The notes under the pieces are model-generated. The model searched no databases. It worked only from the letters and a program-made list of their open reading frames with translations, and was not told the DNA's origin. The position numbers were made by a program, and so were the translations under genes. This document shows positions 9,832 to 20,924 of a stretch of DNA of 64,000 nucleotides, piece after piece. Numbering within the stretch: the stretch's first letter is position 1; each line of letters starts with the position of its first letter. The stretch is from Nilaparvata lugens (taxonomy: Eukaryota; Arthropoda; Insecta; Hemiptera; Delphacidae): positions 36,271,376 through 36,335,375 of the forward strand of contig NC_052511.1 of NCBI RefSeq assembly GCF_014356525.2, in the 5' to 3' direction.

Positions 9832-10245
9832 TTAGATTGAATAAATAAATAAATGCTTTATTCAACCAATGAAAATAAATAAATTACATTATAATCACAT
9901 TCAAGAACACAAACGCATTTCACAATCACTAAACATTCAATAATGAAAGAAAAAATAAACAGAACCCTATGTGTAGATAAGATAAATAAAATAATACATT
10001 ATTTAAAAAATAAAATAGATTGTATCAACGTTTCATTTCAGCTTAATTCCACAATTTTGCTCCTGTTATTATTCTTTTCAAACAAAATTGTTGTAAATTA
10101 GTGATAGTTTTCCCAGCATTTCAAATACATAGAAGTCGTGGCTGGAGCGCAAGGCTTCTCTTATTCCATCGGTCCATCCACGTTAAAAATATTTTTAAAA
10201 ATATTATTGTTTTGTATTTTTTATGTTTTTTGGCAATTAGCATTA
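9832..10245 (-). repeat. AT-rich stretch with possible retroposon tail
   Basis: 9838-9862 reads AATAAATAAATAAATGCTTT, resembling an AATA-tailed retroposon 3' end on the minus strand. The remaining AT-rich sequence has no recognisable feature. Confidence 0.3.
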
Positions 10246-10530
10246 ATTCTCCTACTACTCTTCCTTTTCTCCTTCATATCTTATCACTCCTTTCTTCTTC
10301 TCCTTCTTAACCATTTTATTTTCCTCCCCCTTCACCACCACCTCTACCTCTTCCTCCTCCTTCGCCTCTTTTCCCTCCTCCTTCTCCTCTTCTTCCTGAA
10401 CATCCTTCTCCTCTTCTCCCTCAACATCCCCCATTTCCTCTTCCTTTTCCATCTCCTCCGCCTGCTTTTCTCAATTCTTAACCACTTCCTTCCAAGACTC
10501 TCATTCCCATCTCCTCTTCAACCCAATTCC
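10245..10530. repeat. (CTT/CTC)n polypyrimidine tract
   Basis: Pyrimidine-rich with irregular triplets. The 185-residue frame over it is low complexity. Confidence 0.9.
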
Positions 10531-11525
10531 CCTCACCACACCAACCCTATCCCCACCAGCACTAGATTCCACTACTACAGAAGTTGTATTTCTTTGTACC
10601 TTACAAACTTACTATTCACTGGAGGAGACTATTCTCTACCATTGTCAAGTTGCGGATCTCCGATGTTATTCACTGTACTACTACTGTTCAAGTAGGTCGA
10701 TCTCCGATGTTTACTGTGCTGTTGAACTGTTACTGTTAGTGTACTGTAACAGTTCTGCCGCAGTAACACGGCTTGAAAGATGCAGGAGCGGTAGACAGCT
10801 GATGTACTGTATTGTCTGAAAGTTGGATTGGTTGCAGTTGAACCCACAGATGGTTTCTTGGGTTCTAGTAGTGTCGTCTAGGAAGTGGATGGAGTTTTAT
10901 TCCAGAGACGTTTTGTTTGACTAGATTCCTGATTTAGTATATTCATAATTACCATCAAGCCCACTGATTTTTATGACTAACTCATGTCTATTTCTGTTCA
11001 GTAATTCATCTTTGTCGAATGTCGAAGGTGCGATCATTGTTGCACATCGAAATTTTTATTGTAGTATTTTGAAAACTTTTAAAATCTAAAAATTACGTTT
11101 AAAATACAATTTTATCACATAGTAATATTCTATCATTTAGTGATATTCTATCACTTGGTGATATAATTGAATTTGGAAAGTAATTTTTAGATTTTCTCTG
11201 AATGTGACAAATAAACTTTAGAGTACTCGTCCAATAACAATAAATTACATTTCATTCCAGATAATCAAAATTTATCTCAAATTTGAATGAATTCCGTAAG
11301 CAGAAGAAAGTTGACTTGCTTGAGTTGGTAGAGAAAAAGTAAAATATCATTCACTTACAGTTTTTCTAATGATACTGGAGTTGAGATCGGAGAATTCTTT
11401 GAGAATCCATGCTATTTTCATGAGAAGGTGGCTGGAAATCGTTGAGATCATGGAATTGGATCACAGATATACTGTATTTTATTTATTTGAAATTGATGTT
11501 CGGGAATAACGCAGCGGTCGAACAC
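10531..11525. other. No recognised feature
   Basis: Mixed-composition sequence. 10620-10850 has scattered CTGT/ACTG words but no clear tandem unit. No domain, RNA gene or element end is seen. Confidence 0.5.
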
Positions 11526-11527
11526 CC

Positions 11528-11612
11528 CTCAATCGCTCTCACCCTTTCTCACTCTATCTCTCTCTCTCTGTCTCTCTCTCTCTCGCACTCTCTCACTCTC
11601 TCTCACCCTTAC
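11528..11612. repeat. (CT)n microsatellite, imperfect
   Basis: CT dinucleotides with occasional G and A interruptions, ~80 bases. Confidence 0.9.
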
Positions 11613-11679
11613 CGTAACAACGCAATAACTCATCGAATTCGCTAATCCCACAATCCCACTCGTGCCTCGCACTAAGGTT

Positions 11680-12241
11680 CATTTTTATCTGTCAGTATTT
11701 TTCAAATGGGGGACCATTGGTGTTATCTATAAGGAACGCTGACAGTTTGAAGTGAATTTCACACCATTGATAGCAGATTCACACTGTCAGCATTGTTTGG
11801 ATGGGGAACACATTGATGTTATCCATAAGGAACACTGACAGTTTAAAGTGAACTCACAACACTGATAGCAAATTTAAACTGGCAGCATTAGTTGAATGGG
11901 GGACCATTGGTGTTATCCATTAGGAACGCTGACAGTTTGAAGTGAATCTCACAACACTGATAGCAGATTCACACTGGCAGCATTGTTTGAATGGGGAACA
12001 CATTGATGTTATCCATAAGGAACACTGACAGTATATAGTGAATCCACAACACTGATAGCAGATTCAAACTGGCAGCATTAGTTGAATGGGGGACCATTGG
12101 TGTTATCATTAAGGAACACTGACAGTTTAAAGTGAATCTCACAACACTGATAACAGATTCACACTGGCAGCATTAGTTGAATGAGGGCAACATTGATGCT
12201 AAAATCAAGGATTTGTGACAGTTTGAAGTGACTTGCACTGT
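11680..12241 (+). repeat. Tandem array of a 95-bp repeat with two-unit higher order
   Basis: Six units whose (G)GCAG/GTCAGCATT box falls at 11691, 11786, 11881, 11976, 12071 and 12166, exactly 95 bases apart. Units 1, 3 and 5 share GGGGGACCATTGGTG, while units 2 and 4 share GGGGAACACATTGATG. The array therefore evolved as a 190-bp dimer. Unit 6 is diverged. Each unit holds GACAGTTTGAAGTGAATCTC, whose complement opens the reverse-orientation units elsewhere, so the unit is itself palindromic. Confidence 0.92.
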
Positions 12242-12529
12242 AATAGGGTTTCGCGAATCCTACCAAAACCATAATCCCACTTCTTAACGCCGCTGTATTT
12301 AAACCTTTTTCTGGGAGCCATGTTATATTTTGACATCGGCCGACAGAAAGGTATTAACTCTGATGTATCGGGGGTCATTCATTATGGCGTCGATTGGTTA
12401 AAAATGGGAGGTTTTGTGTAATTTGGTTGTTAAATTGGAGGAGATGGATTATTCATGATAAAATTAGATAGTATCATAATGAGATTCACAAGTGTAATAA
12501 TTTCACAAATTCCATGAAATTGTACATCA
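12242..12529. other. No recognised feature
   Basis: Slightly GC-richer sequence after the array, for example TTTTGACATCGGCCGACAG near 12330. No frame or repeat is recognised. Confidence 0.4.
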
Positions 12530-12735
12530 GTAGAATTTCTTCTTCCTCTTGTCTTCTTTCTTCTCTTGTCTCTCGTATCTTCTCTCTTCTCTATTTTATA
12601 TTATCTCTTCTTTCTTGTTTCGTCTCTAGTATCTTCTCTCTTTTATTTTCTATCTCCTCTCTTCTCTTCTCTCTCTTCTCCAGTCTCTTCTTTTCTCTAG
12701 CCTCTTCTCTCTTCTACATTCTCTACACTTTTCTA
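12530..12735. repeat. CT-rich low-complexity tract (TCTTCTCT)
   Basis: Irregular TCTTCTCT-type pyrimidine repeat. The 87-residue Ser/Leu/Phe frame over it is not a gene. Confidence 0.9.
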
Positions 12736-13089
12736 TCTCCTGTGATAGTAGTTTCTGTTGCAATAGAATACAACTGAAAAATAGTATATGATTATCCTTT
12801 ACAATGAAAGTTCAATACTTTGATTGGATTAATCTATCAATAAATAATGTTATTATCATCCACAATTCAAGAAGGATGAATATTGAAAAATAGGTATTAT
12901 TTGTGTCTGAAATAAGAAATTGAATGAAACTTCTGCAAACAATGCAAGAGTTATTATAGCATTCCAGAAACGGCACCAAATTGAACTTTACGGCAGTAAT
13001 CAGTGATGATTTAGTGGAATATTTTTATCAAATTGGTTTTCAACTTATCTAAATTCCTAGTTTATTTATATATTTTGGACTCAAAATTG
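12736..13089. other. No recognised feature
   Basis: AT-rich unique-looking sequence. Confidence 0.4.
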
Positions 13090-13260
13090 GACAAAACTTA
13101 TGAAGTTATAAACATAGCCTATTTTAGACAATTTCTATCCAAATTTGGGAAAGGAACAGTTTTGGGCTTTAAGCCTGTTGTTCCTCTTCCAATCATTCAT
13201 AGTTGAGAATTATATTGTATCTATCAATGTATGAATTAATAAATATTTTCCAACTCACCA
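13090..13260 (+). repeat. Retroposon 3'-tail family T3, copy
   Basis: Contains AACATAGCCTATTTTAGACA, AATTTGGGAAAGGAACAG, GGGCTTTAAGCCTGTTGTTC and a CCAATCATTCAT end followed by ATGAATTAATAAAT. Other copies lie at 20460-20600 (+), 45175-45280 (-) and 52205-52310 (-). The AATAAA-like end suggests the 3' end of a retrotransposon, but no coding part is attached to any copy. Confidence 0.6.
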
Positions 13261-13489
13261 ATCTCAATCGTAAAACTTACTACAAATATATTGTGATCTG
13301 TTCATAATCTGTTCACTAAATCAAAATCTCCAGAAATATTTGTCCTATGTTTAGTTTCAAAGCATCTACATTTGAAAATCTACTTTGTGAGAATACTTAA
13401 TAATTAATTCAGTAATTATAATTAATATTAATTAATTATGTACTTGATAATTTAATTTTGTGAATTGAAGAGCTACGAGACTTGACCTA

Positions 13490-13625
13490 TTTCGGACTAT
13501 GTGTAACCTTATCTAAATTTGGGAGAGGAATAGCACAAGGTCACCTTATTTTCCCTCTCCCTATCATTTTGATGATGTACTTATTGTATGAATGTATATG
13601 TGAATGAATAAAGAGTGATATAAAC
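13490..13625 (+). repeat. Retroposon 3'-tail family T3, variant
   Basis: Diverged form with AAATTTGGGAGAGGAATAGC, CAAGGTCACCTTATTT and a GAATGAATAAAGAG end. The closest relative is the minus-strand copy at 56755-56890, with CTTGTGCTATTCCTCTCCC. Confidence 0.6.
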
Positions 13626-13659
13626 ATTCATCAGTTCCTTTTTCATAGATAAGATAATC

Positions 13660-13815
13660 TCAGGACATCTCAGAATTTCGATATCAAATCTCTATCTTAT
13701 CTCTCGCATCACCTCGATTTCAAATCTTTGTACAATTCCAATAAAAATATCATGTTAATCTCAAATCTCTATTTTATCTCTTCAACATCTCGATCTCAAA
13801 TCTCTATTCAATGTG
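13660..13815. repeat. Short tandem-like repeat, TCTCAAATCTCTAT words
   Basis: Four imperfect copies of a CATCTCGATNTCAAATCTCT phrase spaced ~45-55 bases apart. Confidence 0.55.
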
Positions 13816-14194
13816 AGTAGATATACACAGATAGATAGACACAGAATTCAATCTATATTCGTTCTGTGTATTCTATTTCTGTGTTGTGAATCCATTCCCT
13901 CTCTAAATTGTTGTATCATCGTCCATCCTTCCAATTTTGCAGCCATAGAATTGTGAAATATCTGTAGGTATCTATATGTATAGCACTGTATGTATAGGCA
14001 CAATTCTATGATTGCAGCGAGCATTGTGCGCAAGTAATTGGCGAGGCAGTAACAGTTTAGGTCAGCAGTCCTCCTCACTCGGGGGATTTGCTTTCATCGG
14101 CGTATATTGTATGCCACACAATCCACCTGTTCACTTCACTGCCACACAAAACAGCGATGAAATTGCTGAAAATGTGTCCCCGTGGAGCCACAAT
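13816..14194. other. No recognised feature
   Basis: Moderately complex sequence leading into the minisatellite. Short overlapping frames on both strands have no recognisable domain. Confidence 0.4.
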
Positions 14195-15045
14195 AGTTGA
14201 ACATTTGATGAGTCGACTGCAGTTGATGCGTCGTTCTTCTTCTTTGCAATGGATCGGGAGCCAAAACAGTTGAAAGTTGAACGGTTGAACAGTTGACTGC
14301 AACTGATGCGTCGTTCGACTTCTTTGAAATGGATCAGGAGCCACAACAGTTGAGAGTTCAACAGTTGAACGGGTGAACAGTTGACTGCAATTGATGCGCC
14401 GTTGGTCTTCTTTGCAATGGATCGGGAGCCACAACAGTTGAAAGTTGACAGTTAAACGGTTGAATAGTTGACTGCAATTGATGCGTCATTCGACTTCTTT
14501 GAAATGGATCAGGAGCCACAACATTTAAGAGTTCAACAGTTGAACGGGTGAACAGTTGACTGCAATTGATGCGCCGTTGGTCTTCTTTGCAATGGATCGG
14601 GAGCCACAACAGTTGAAAGTTGACAGTTAAACGGTTGAATAGTTGACTGCAATTGATGCGTCGTTCGTCTTCTTTGCAATGGATCGGGAGCCATAACAGT
14701 TGAGAGTTGAACAGTTGAACGGTTGACTGCAATAATTGATGCGTCGTTAAGGAGTCACAACAGTTGAAAGTTGAACAGTTGACTGCAATTGATGCGTCGT
14801 TCGTCTTCTTTGCAATGGATCGGGAGCCATAACAGTTGAAAGTTGAACAGTTGACTGCAATTGATGCGTCGTTCGTCTTCTTTGCAATGGATCGAAAGCC
14901 ACAGTAGTTGAACGATTGAACAGTTGAATAGTTGACTGCAACTGATGCGTCGTTCGACTTCTTTGAAATGGATCGGGAGCCACAACAGTTGAACAGTTGA
15001 ATAGTTGACTGCGTCTGATGCGTCGTTCGTCTTTTATGCAATGGA
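14195..15045. repeat. Minisatellite, 11 units of ~53-89 bp
   Basis: A GATGCGTCGTT-like box recurs at about 14226, 14305, 14394, 14482, 14569, 14658, 14739, 14792, 14867, 14945 and 15018. Between boxes are TTTGCAATGGATCGGGAGCC and variable numbers of GTTGAA/CAGTTGA words. Unit length changes come from the GTTGAA part. Because many lengths are near multiples of three, the minus strand stays open for 227 codons with a repeated CSQLFN...PIHCKED pattern. I regard this as a by-product of the tandem structure, though the conserved frame is noted as a finding. Confidence 0.92.
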
Positions 15046-15149
15046 TTAGGCTGAGTCAGCTGAATTTTGGACTGGATTGGTTATTACGAATGTTGGTGAG
15101 GGAGGTTTGAAAGGTTGAGGTGGAGTGACTGTGGTTAGATAGTTGGGGT

Positions 15150-15830
15150 TGGTTGAAAACAGGATGAAAACAGAGGGAAGAAAAAGGAGGAAAAAGTTGA
15201 AGAATAAGATGAGGAGTAGGCGATGGAAGTGGAGGAGAAGATGAAGGAGGAAGAGGAGTAGGAGAAGCGGGAGATCAGAAGGAAGAGGAGAGACGAGAAA
15301 GGAGGCGGTGGAAGAGGAGAGAGGAGCAGGAAGAAGAGAAGGGGAAAGTGGAGGTGGAGGACGATGAGAAGAAGGATGAGAAGGAGGGGGAGAAGAAGGA
15401 GGAGAAGAAGAAGAAGGAGAAGATTAGGAGATGGCAGCAGTGCTGGAAGATTAGGAGGAGAAGAATGAGTAGGAAGAAGAGGAGAAGGAAAAGAAGGATA
15501 CAGAGTTGGAGGAGAGATAGAAGAAGAAGTAGAGGCATGAGAAGATGAAGGAAAAATGGGAGGATGAGGAGAAGAAGAAGAAGGAGAGGGTGGAGAAGAA
15601 GAAGAAGAAGGAGAAGGAGGTGGATGGAGAGGACGAGGAGATGAAGAACAAGGGAGAGAAGAAGAAGAAACAGAAGATGATGAGAAGGAAGAGGAAGAGG
15701 AGGAGAAGTAGAAGAGGGAGAGAAGAAGAAGAAGAAAAATAAAAAGTTGGATTAGAAGATAGGTTGATGAAGATATGGTAGGAGAGGAAGAAGAGGGAGA
15801 AGAAGAATGGATTCATCAAAATATGTAGTT
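15150..15830. repeat. Polypurine block (GAA/GGA)n
   Basis: Nearly unbroken purines on the plus strand for ~650 bases, with GAAGAAGA, GGAGGA and GAGGAG words. Frames on both strands are Lys/Glu/Arg or Ser/Phe low complexity. Confidence 0.95.
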
Positions 15831-16024
15831 TGGAGTAGCCTAAATAGTTTTACAAGTTTAAGACAAATATTGAACTAAAAGATCTATTATGATACAGTCA
15901 AAGAAGATTGTAATTCAATAAAGTGACTACGTTCTTTCAAACGAACTGGAATTTAACTCTCCTTATCTCACCAACATACGAGTATATCATATGAATTCTA
16001 ATCTGAAGTAATTGTCCTATTAAA

Positions 16025-16628
16025 TCTATATATATGAAAGCGAAATGGCACTCACTCACTCACTCACTCACTGACTCACTCACTCGCGGAACTAAAAATC
16101 TACCGGACCATAAACGTTCAAATTTGGTAGTTATGTTCAGTTGGCCCTTTAGAGGCGCACTAAGGACGGATTTGAAAAAAATTACAAAGATACGCCCAAA
16201 ATCTGCGTTTTTCCAGCGTCTTTTAGCTTTTTCTCAGCTTTATCGAGAACAAATGAACAGAAAATGTTAGAAGGAATTTGAAATAACGCCAAAGATACAC
16301 CCAAAATTAGCGTTTTCTCAGTTATTTCATCAAGTAATAGACAGAAAATTTTCAAATTTGGTACAGAGGTTTAGCTCGGGTCTAAAAATTTGTGATGAGG
16401 TGACTTTAATATTCCATCAAAGATACGCCCAAAATCAACGTTTTTCTCAGCTTTTCTGCGTTTTCTCAGTACTTTGACTTTCTGATGGAATGAAGCATGC
16501 TCGAATGAAAAATGCAGGCGAGCGCTGCGAGCCCGCTGATCTCATTTTTGGACGATCCAGCCGGGGCGCCAGGGGGCGGAGCCCCCTGGCTAGACCGATA
16601 TGGCGAGCGAAGCGAGCCTGACGGCTAG
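16025..16628 (+). mobile_element. Helitron-like non-autonomous element, 604 bp
   Basis: Begins TCTATATATATGAAAGCG after an A and ends GCCTGACGGCTAG before a T. This fits Helitron rules: 5' TC, 3' CTRR, insertion between A and T. A perfect 9-bp GC-rich hairpin (CCAGGGGGC-GGA-GCCCCCTGG) lies at 16569-16589, ~40 bases before the 3' end. That is further than the ~10 bases usual in Helitrons; a second CTAG directly follows the hairpin at 16589. A CACT(CACT)n run sits near the 5' end. Three internal direct repeats carry AAAGATACGCCCAAAAT. No Rep/helicase coding sequence is present, so it would depend on an autonomous partner. Confidence 0.7.
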
Positions 16629-17321
16629 TCTGTAATAATATTGTTATTTCAAATGTATTCCATCTATTCTATGCTCCGTGGAAAGGAGTAAGCTATATAG
16701 AGTTAGTGAAGAGAATATTCTGAATATACTCAGGGGTGAGTTCCAATATGCGGGAATGATAAGGGATATTTCAGTGGTTGCTATGGTAAAGAGTGTAGAG
16801 AAGGGAATATGTCATCTCATATGAGGGACAGAGACGGTGAATTTCGGAGGATTAGAGGATATAAGAGGGTGAATTTCAGAAGATCGGAAGGTACGGGGGG
16901 TACAGAAAGGGGGATCCCGAGCTCCCCTCCCCCTAGCACAAAAGGTTCTTGTTGAATGGGTTTTTGATGAGAACGACTTCGGTTTGAAAGCCACCCTGGG
17001 AAATCCTGTACAAGGCAATAATTCATTAGAGCGTTTCAAACAGGTTGAAGATGGGAAAGGTTTTTGAGGCCTATTTTTGTTGACGTCAGCATTCTGTGAT
17101 GTATAACTTTATTTTGATACTGGCAGGTAATTCACGATCCGCAAAGGTCTAATTGAAAACTTGACAAACTGAAAACTTGTCCTACTGAAAAGTTGAAGAA
17201 CTTGAAATAGGCTTATAACCCTCCTCGGTAAATTGAGAATCTATATTCGAAATTCCAAGTTGATCAGTCCAGTAGGTCACATGTGATGATGCGCCAATTC
17301 TTTCCTGTATCATAGACTATA
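16629..17321. other. No gene; half of a direct-repeat pair at 17150-17285
   Basis: 17150-17285 (GACAAACTGAAAACTTG ... AAGTTGATCAGTCCAGTAGG) repeats with divergence at 17578-17695, so the pair flanks MITE-A copy 3. The overlapping minus-strand frames at 16812-17039 have no recognisable domain. Confidence 0.5.
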
Positions 17322-17532
17322 GTGAGGTCCACTTTATAATGGCAGTGGATAAAGATAGGAGAATAGCGATGCCAATTCTCTGCATTGATTAATTATATTT
17401 CTACACAGTCAAAAACATAATTGGAATCGATGTGGACCTGGAAAAGGATAGTACCACCGGCTTTGTCGAATGATAGACAAGAATAGCAAAACCAAAGTTG
17501 AACAAATACTGTCATTATAACGTGGACCTCAC
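17322..17532. mobile_element. MITE-A copy 3, 211 bp (internally deleted)
   Basis: Flanked by TA (17320-17321 and 17533-17534). Ends GTGAGGTCCACTTTATAATG and CATTATAACGTGGACCTCAC. Shorter than copy 2 by ~155 bp of interior. Confidence 0.8.
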
Positions 17533-17577
17533 TATAGCAGCTAAACCCGTGCTTTGCAAGAGTCTGTTCAAAGTATT

Positions 17578-17695
17578 TGACAAACTGAAAACTTGACTTA
17601 CTGGAACTATAACAGGCCTATAACCATCCTTGTTGAATTGAGAATCTATTTGTAAAATCTCAAGTTGATCAGTTGAGTAGTTCAAAATCTGTTTC
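17578..17695. repeat. Direct repeat partner of 17150-17285
   Basis: Shares GACAAACTGAAAACTTG, GGCCTATAACC(A)TCCT and AAGTTGATCAGT with the copy left of MITE-A. This suggests a local duplication of ~430 bp in which MITE-A lies between the copies. Confidence 0.6.
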
Positions 17696-17749
17696 AGCTA
17701 TGTCAAGAACTGTTTGTACTGAAGATAATTATAACAATAGATTGTGAAG

Positions 17750-17892
17750 AAGAAAGAGGAAAAAGTATGGAGGAAGAACAACAGGGAAGGCGAATTAATA
17801 AGATTCTGAGTGGAAGGGAAGACAAGGAGGAGTGAGTGGGATTAAGAAGTGGAAAAAATGAAAGCGATAGGCGAAGGAAGAAGAATAGAGGA
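17750..17892. repeat. Purine-rich tract
   Basis: GA-rich simple sequence abutting a minus-strand retroposon tail. Confidence 0.7.
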
Positions 17893-17962
17893 GATTGATT
17901 GATCAATTGCCTTTATTAAGGGCGAAGTTAGGACTCCAGGTCCTCTCTGCCACACAACCATT
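17893..17962 (-). repeat. Retroposon 3'-tail family T2, copy 1
   Basis: GATTGATTGATCAATTGCC then GCGAAGTTAGGACTCCAGG and TCTCTGCCACACAACCA. Family T2 also occurs at 22119-22196, 23484-23548, 23582-23652 and 39592-39668. On the coding strand it ends in AATC units, as LINE family 1 does. Confidence 0.7.
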
Positions 17963-18059
17963 AACTCCGTCTTTGATCGAAGGAAGACGAGAACAACGGG
18001 AACGTTTGTAAGGGTAGAAATGGAAGAAAAGTAGAGAAAATGGATGTTAATCAGAGAAA

Positions 18060-18690
18060 AAGATGGATAGATGGAAGTACTGTAGTAAAAAGAGGAGAAA
18101 GAGGAAGAGGAGGAGTTAGAAGAGGGTCAGGAAGAAGAAGGGAAAAGACAAAAACGATTCCATAAATAATGCTGCCGATTAAATTTGCTCTCGGCAGGCG
18201 GCAGATACGAAGATATTTCACGTAAATAGGGATAATATGGAATGTAGTACGCTGCGAGCCAATAGAACGTATAATAATAAGAAGAAGAATAAGAGGAGGA
18301 GAAGGAGGTGGATGAAGAGGAGGAGGAGGATGAGGATGTGGAGGAGTAGGAGGAGGTTGAGGAGAACTAGAATGAGGAGAAGGATAAGGATGAGTATGAT
18401 GAGGAAGAAGAAGAGTTGGATAAAAAGGAGGAGGAGGATGAGGATGTGGAGGAGTAGGAGGAGGAGAAGAAAGATGATGATGAAGGAGGTTGAAGAGGAT
18501 GAGGAGGCGAAGAAGGAGGAGGAGGATGTGGAGTAGGAGGAGAAGGAGGATGATGAAGAGGAGGTGGAGGAGTAAGAGGAGGATTAGGAGTTGAAGTGGG
18601 TTGAGGAGAAGGAGTAGGAAAATGAGAAGTAGGAGGTTGAGGAGGTAGCGGTGGAGAGGAAGAAATGAAAAGGAAGAGAATCGGTGGAAT
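18060..18690. repeat. Polypurine block (GGA/GAT)n
   Basis: GAGGAGGAGGATGAGGATGTG-like units occur three times (near 18320, 18430 and 18520), so part is a higher-order repeat. The 253-residue minus frame is Leu/Pro/Ser/His low complexity. The only non-simple part is 18160-18245. Confidence 0.92.
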
Positions 18691-19271
18691 GGGGCAATGA
18701 AAGAACATCTGTTAGGGAATGTTGAGAGGCGAAAAATCAATGCCCCTGTGGGATGCAGGGATGGAGAAGTCGGCTCAAGTTGAGGCATCTGTTGCATGTG
18801 ATGTAGCAGCATGGGATGAGCACCAAAGAAAGAGATTGGTTATGGATGTGCCTTGGTATGAGAGGGACAATACATTATTTGTTGTGTGTAAGTGAGAGAT
18901 ACGCACACAATAGACATGATAGATAGATATATTTATTGATAATTGTTACTAGGTTGTTGCCTATGGTAACATTTACAAAGATTGACAATAAAATTAAATC
19001 AAACTAAAGAGATAAATAATAATTATTTAACAGTTCTGCACTAGTATTGATCAATAACAAATATCAAAGAAAATAATATAGTATATATTAAGCCATCAAC
19101 ATTATACTAGATCACATTAGCAATACTGGAGGAAAGAAGAGTTGTTATTTGCATCCATGTGGAATGAAACTTATCATGAAGAGTAGATGGAATAGGCAAG
19201 AAATAAACTATGAAGGTTGCCCTATTACAAAACATGAGAGAGAAAGAGAGAGAGAGTGTAAGAGAGTGAGA
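18691..19271. other. No recognised gene; GA-rich near its end
   Basis: AT-rich sequence. 19230-19270 is GAGAGA-rich and runs up to the LINE tail. Confidence 0.4.
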
Positions 19272-19578
19272 GAGTGATGAAGATTGATTGATTGATTGAT
19301 TGAGTACTTTATTTATGTAGATTACAATATATACTGGCTTATACACTTATATACAATAGCTTACAATACAGCAAAATTATAGATGAATTTACATAATATA
19401 GACTAAGAAAATAATTATTGAACTGTATATGATATGAAAAAGCAGTTTGTAATATAATAACTATAGATAATAATTATATTGTTATGCATCTACATAAATT
19501 GGCGGAGCTTTGGACATATCAATGTCCATTCTTCGGAAAGAATATCAAAAATATCCTCCCCACTAACTCTCTACCAAA
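19272..19578 (-). mobile_element. LINE 3' end with (ATCA)n tail, copy
   Basis: Minus-strand copy of the 1-297 sequence, tail GATTGATTGATTGATTGAG at 19282-19300. Ends after CTAACTCTCTACC. GA-rich simple sequence flanks both sides, so insertion into a (GA)n tract is likely. Confidence 0.8.
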
Positions 19579-19810
19579 AGAGAGAGAGAGTGAGAGAGAG
19601 AGAGAATGATGAAGAGAGAGATGAAATGAGAGAGACAGACAATACAAATTAAGTGTGTGTGAGAGTTAGGTTGTGAAAACAATACATTATAATTTGTAGT
19701 GTGTGAGTGTGTTAGAGATGATTTGTTAGGGGCAATACATTATTTGTAGTGTGTAAGTGTGTGAGTGATGTGCGATACATGATATATGTTGGAAAAGGGT
19801 AGAGAGATTG
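19579..19810. repeat. GA-rich and GTGTG-rich low-complexity DNA
   Basis: Imperfect GAGA repeats, then two diverged ~60-bp copies of AATACATTATTTGTAGTGTG with a third related copy near 18865. Confidence 0.6.
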
Positions 19811-20459
19811 TTTGAGAGAGACAACAGGGGAGTGACCGTTATGTTGATTCTAGTGAGGAAATAGTTTTGGAAAGAAAGAATGAGATTGGAACACTTCGTT
19901 CATGTACTGGTATTTTTGCGTTGATAATAATTCTTCCAGAAGCATTAATGAAGCAGGAGTAATCTAGCTATCGTTGGGAAAATTGAAATTAATGATTTCT
20001 TCAGACGTGATCTTGGCGTAGCAATAAACCCAATACTGAATCAATGAAATATCTGGCGATTCATTGATTAATAAATATTTATGCTGCTCTTTAGTCTTAT
20101 TGAAAGGTGAGATTGTCCGAAATAACAACCTTGAGCAAGGTAGAGAAATTCCAATAGGTGCTTATTATATTGGAATCTAAGTACGATGAATCTAATCAGA
20201 ATGATAAGTATATTGTAGAGATATAATCATACTGTATATTCGAAGTTGATCGTGAAAATCAAGATTTAGAGAGTAGAAAAATTGAAAAGATCGTGATGTT
20301 CAATGATAATAATAACTATTAGGTCAATTAATACAATGTGCAGTGATAATTAAGTGTAATATTTAACTATAATTAATATTTGGTGTTTTGATTTTTCTAA
20401 ATTTAAAATTTGCATCTCATATTTATTTTTGGACGAAAGTTGAGCTTGAACTTCTTACA
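19811..20459. other. No recognised feature
   Basis: AT-rich sequence without coding, repeat or RNA signals that I can see. Confidence 0.4.
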
Positions 20460-20600
20460 GGAGAAACATAACCTATTTTTTGGACATGTAATCAAAATTT
20501 GGGAATGGAATAGTTTTGGGCCAAGCCTGTTGTTCCTTCCCAATCATATTTATATGATTTGTTATTGTATCCTCGTATAAATAAATGAATAAATGAATAA
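20460..20600 (+). repeat. Retroposon 3'-tail family T3, copy
   Basis: AAACATAACCTATTTTTTGG, ATTTGGGAATGGAATAG, TGGGCCAAGCCTGTTGTTCC and an ATAAATGAATAAATGAAT tail. Confidence 0.65.
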
Positions 20601-20924
20601 GAATGTAAAGAAAAAGAAAATTAAATAATATCTATCGAATCAATGGCGATATAAAAAATAAAAATAGATAAAAGGTAAGAAATATAATCAATCTGAGAAT
20701 CTACTCGGCTACTGCTTTGTAATAAGATGAATAATATTATTTCTAATGAATATGTATTTGTACTTAATCACATGAAACTCAGATACTTGATAAACTCATT
20801 TATCTTAGATAAAATGACTCATCAATCTTGAATGAATAGCTGGAAATCAGAATAGAGAAACTCAGAAAGATTGATATCATCAAACAAACTTGTAGGAGTA
20901 GCAAGGAATCAGCCGTTGAAATTC

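Noticed and set aside
9276..9848. 190- and 143-residue plus-strand frames
   Set aside because: Leu/Ser/Pro translations of a CTC/CTT tract; stops are rare in such sequence by composition.
14195..15045. Possible CRISPR array
   Set aside because: Units vary from 53 to 89 bases, the intervening sequence is itself repeated and not unique spacers, and the DNA is eukaryotic.
15275..15819. Lys/Glu-rich and Ser/Phe-rich frames on both strands
   Set aside because: Composition artefact of the polypurine block.
18051..18812. 253-residue minus-strand frame
   Set aside because: Low-complexity Leu/Pro/His/Ser over GGA repeats; no domain.
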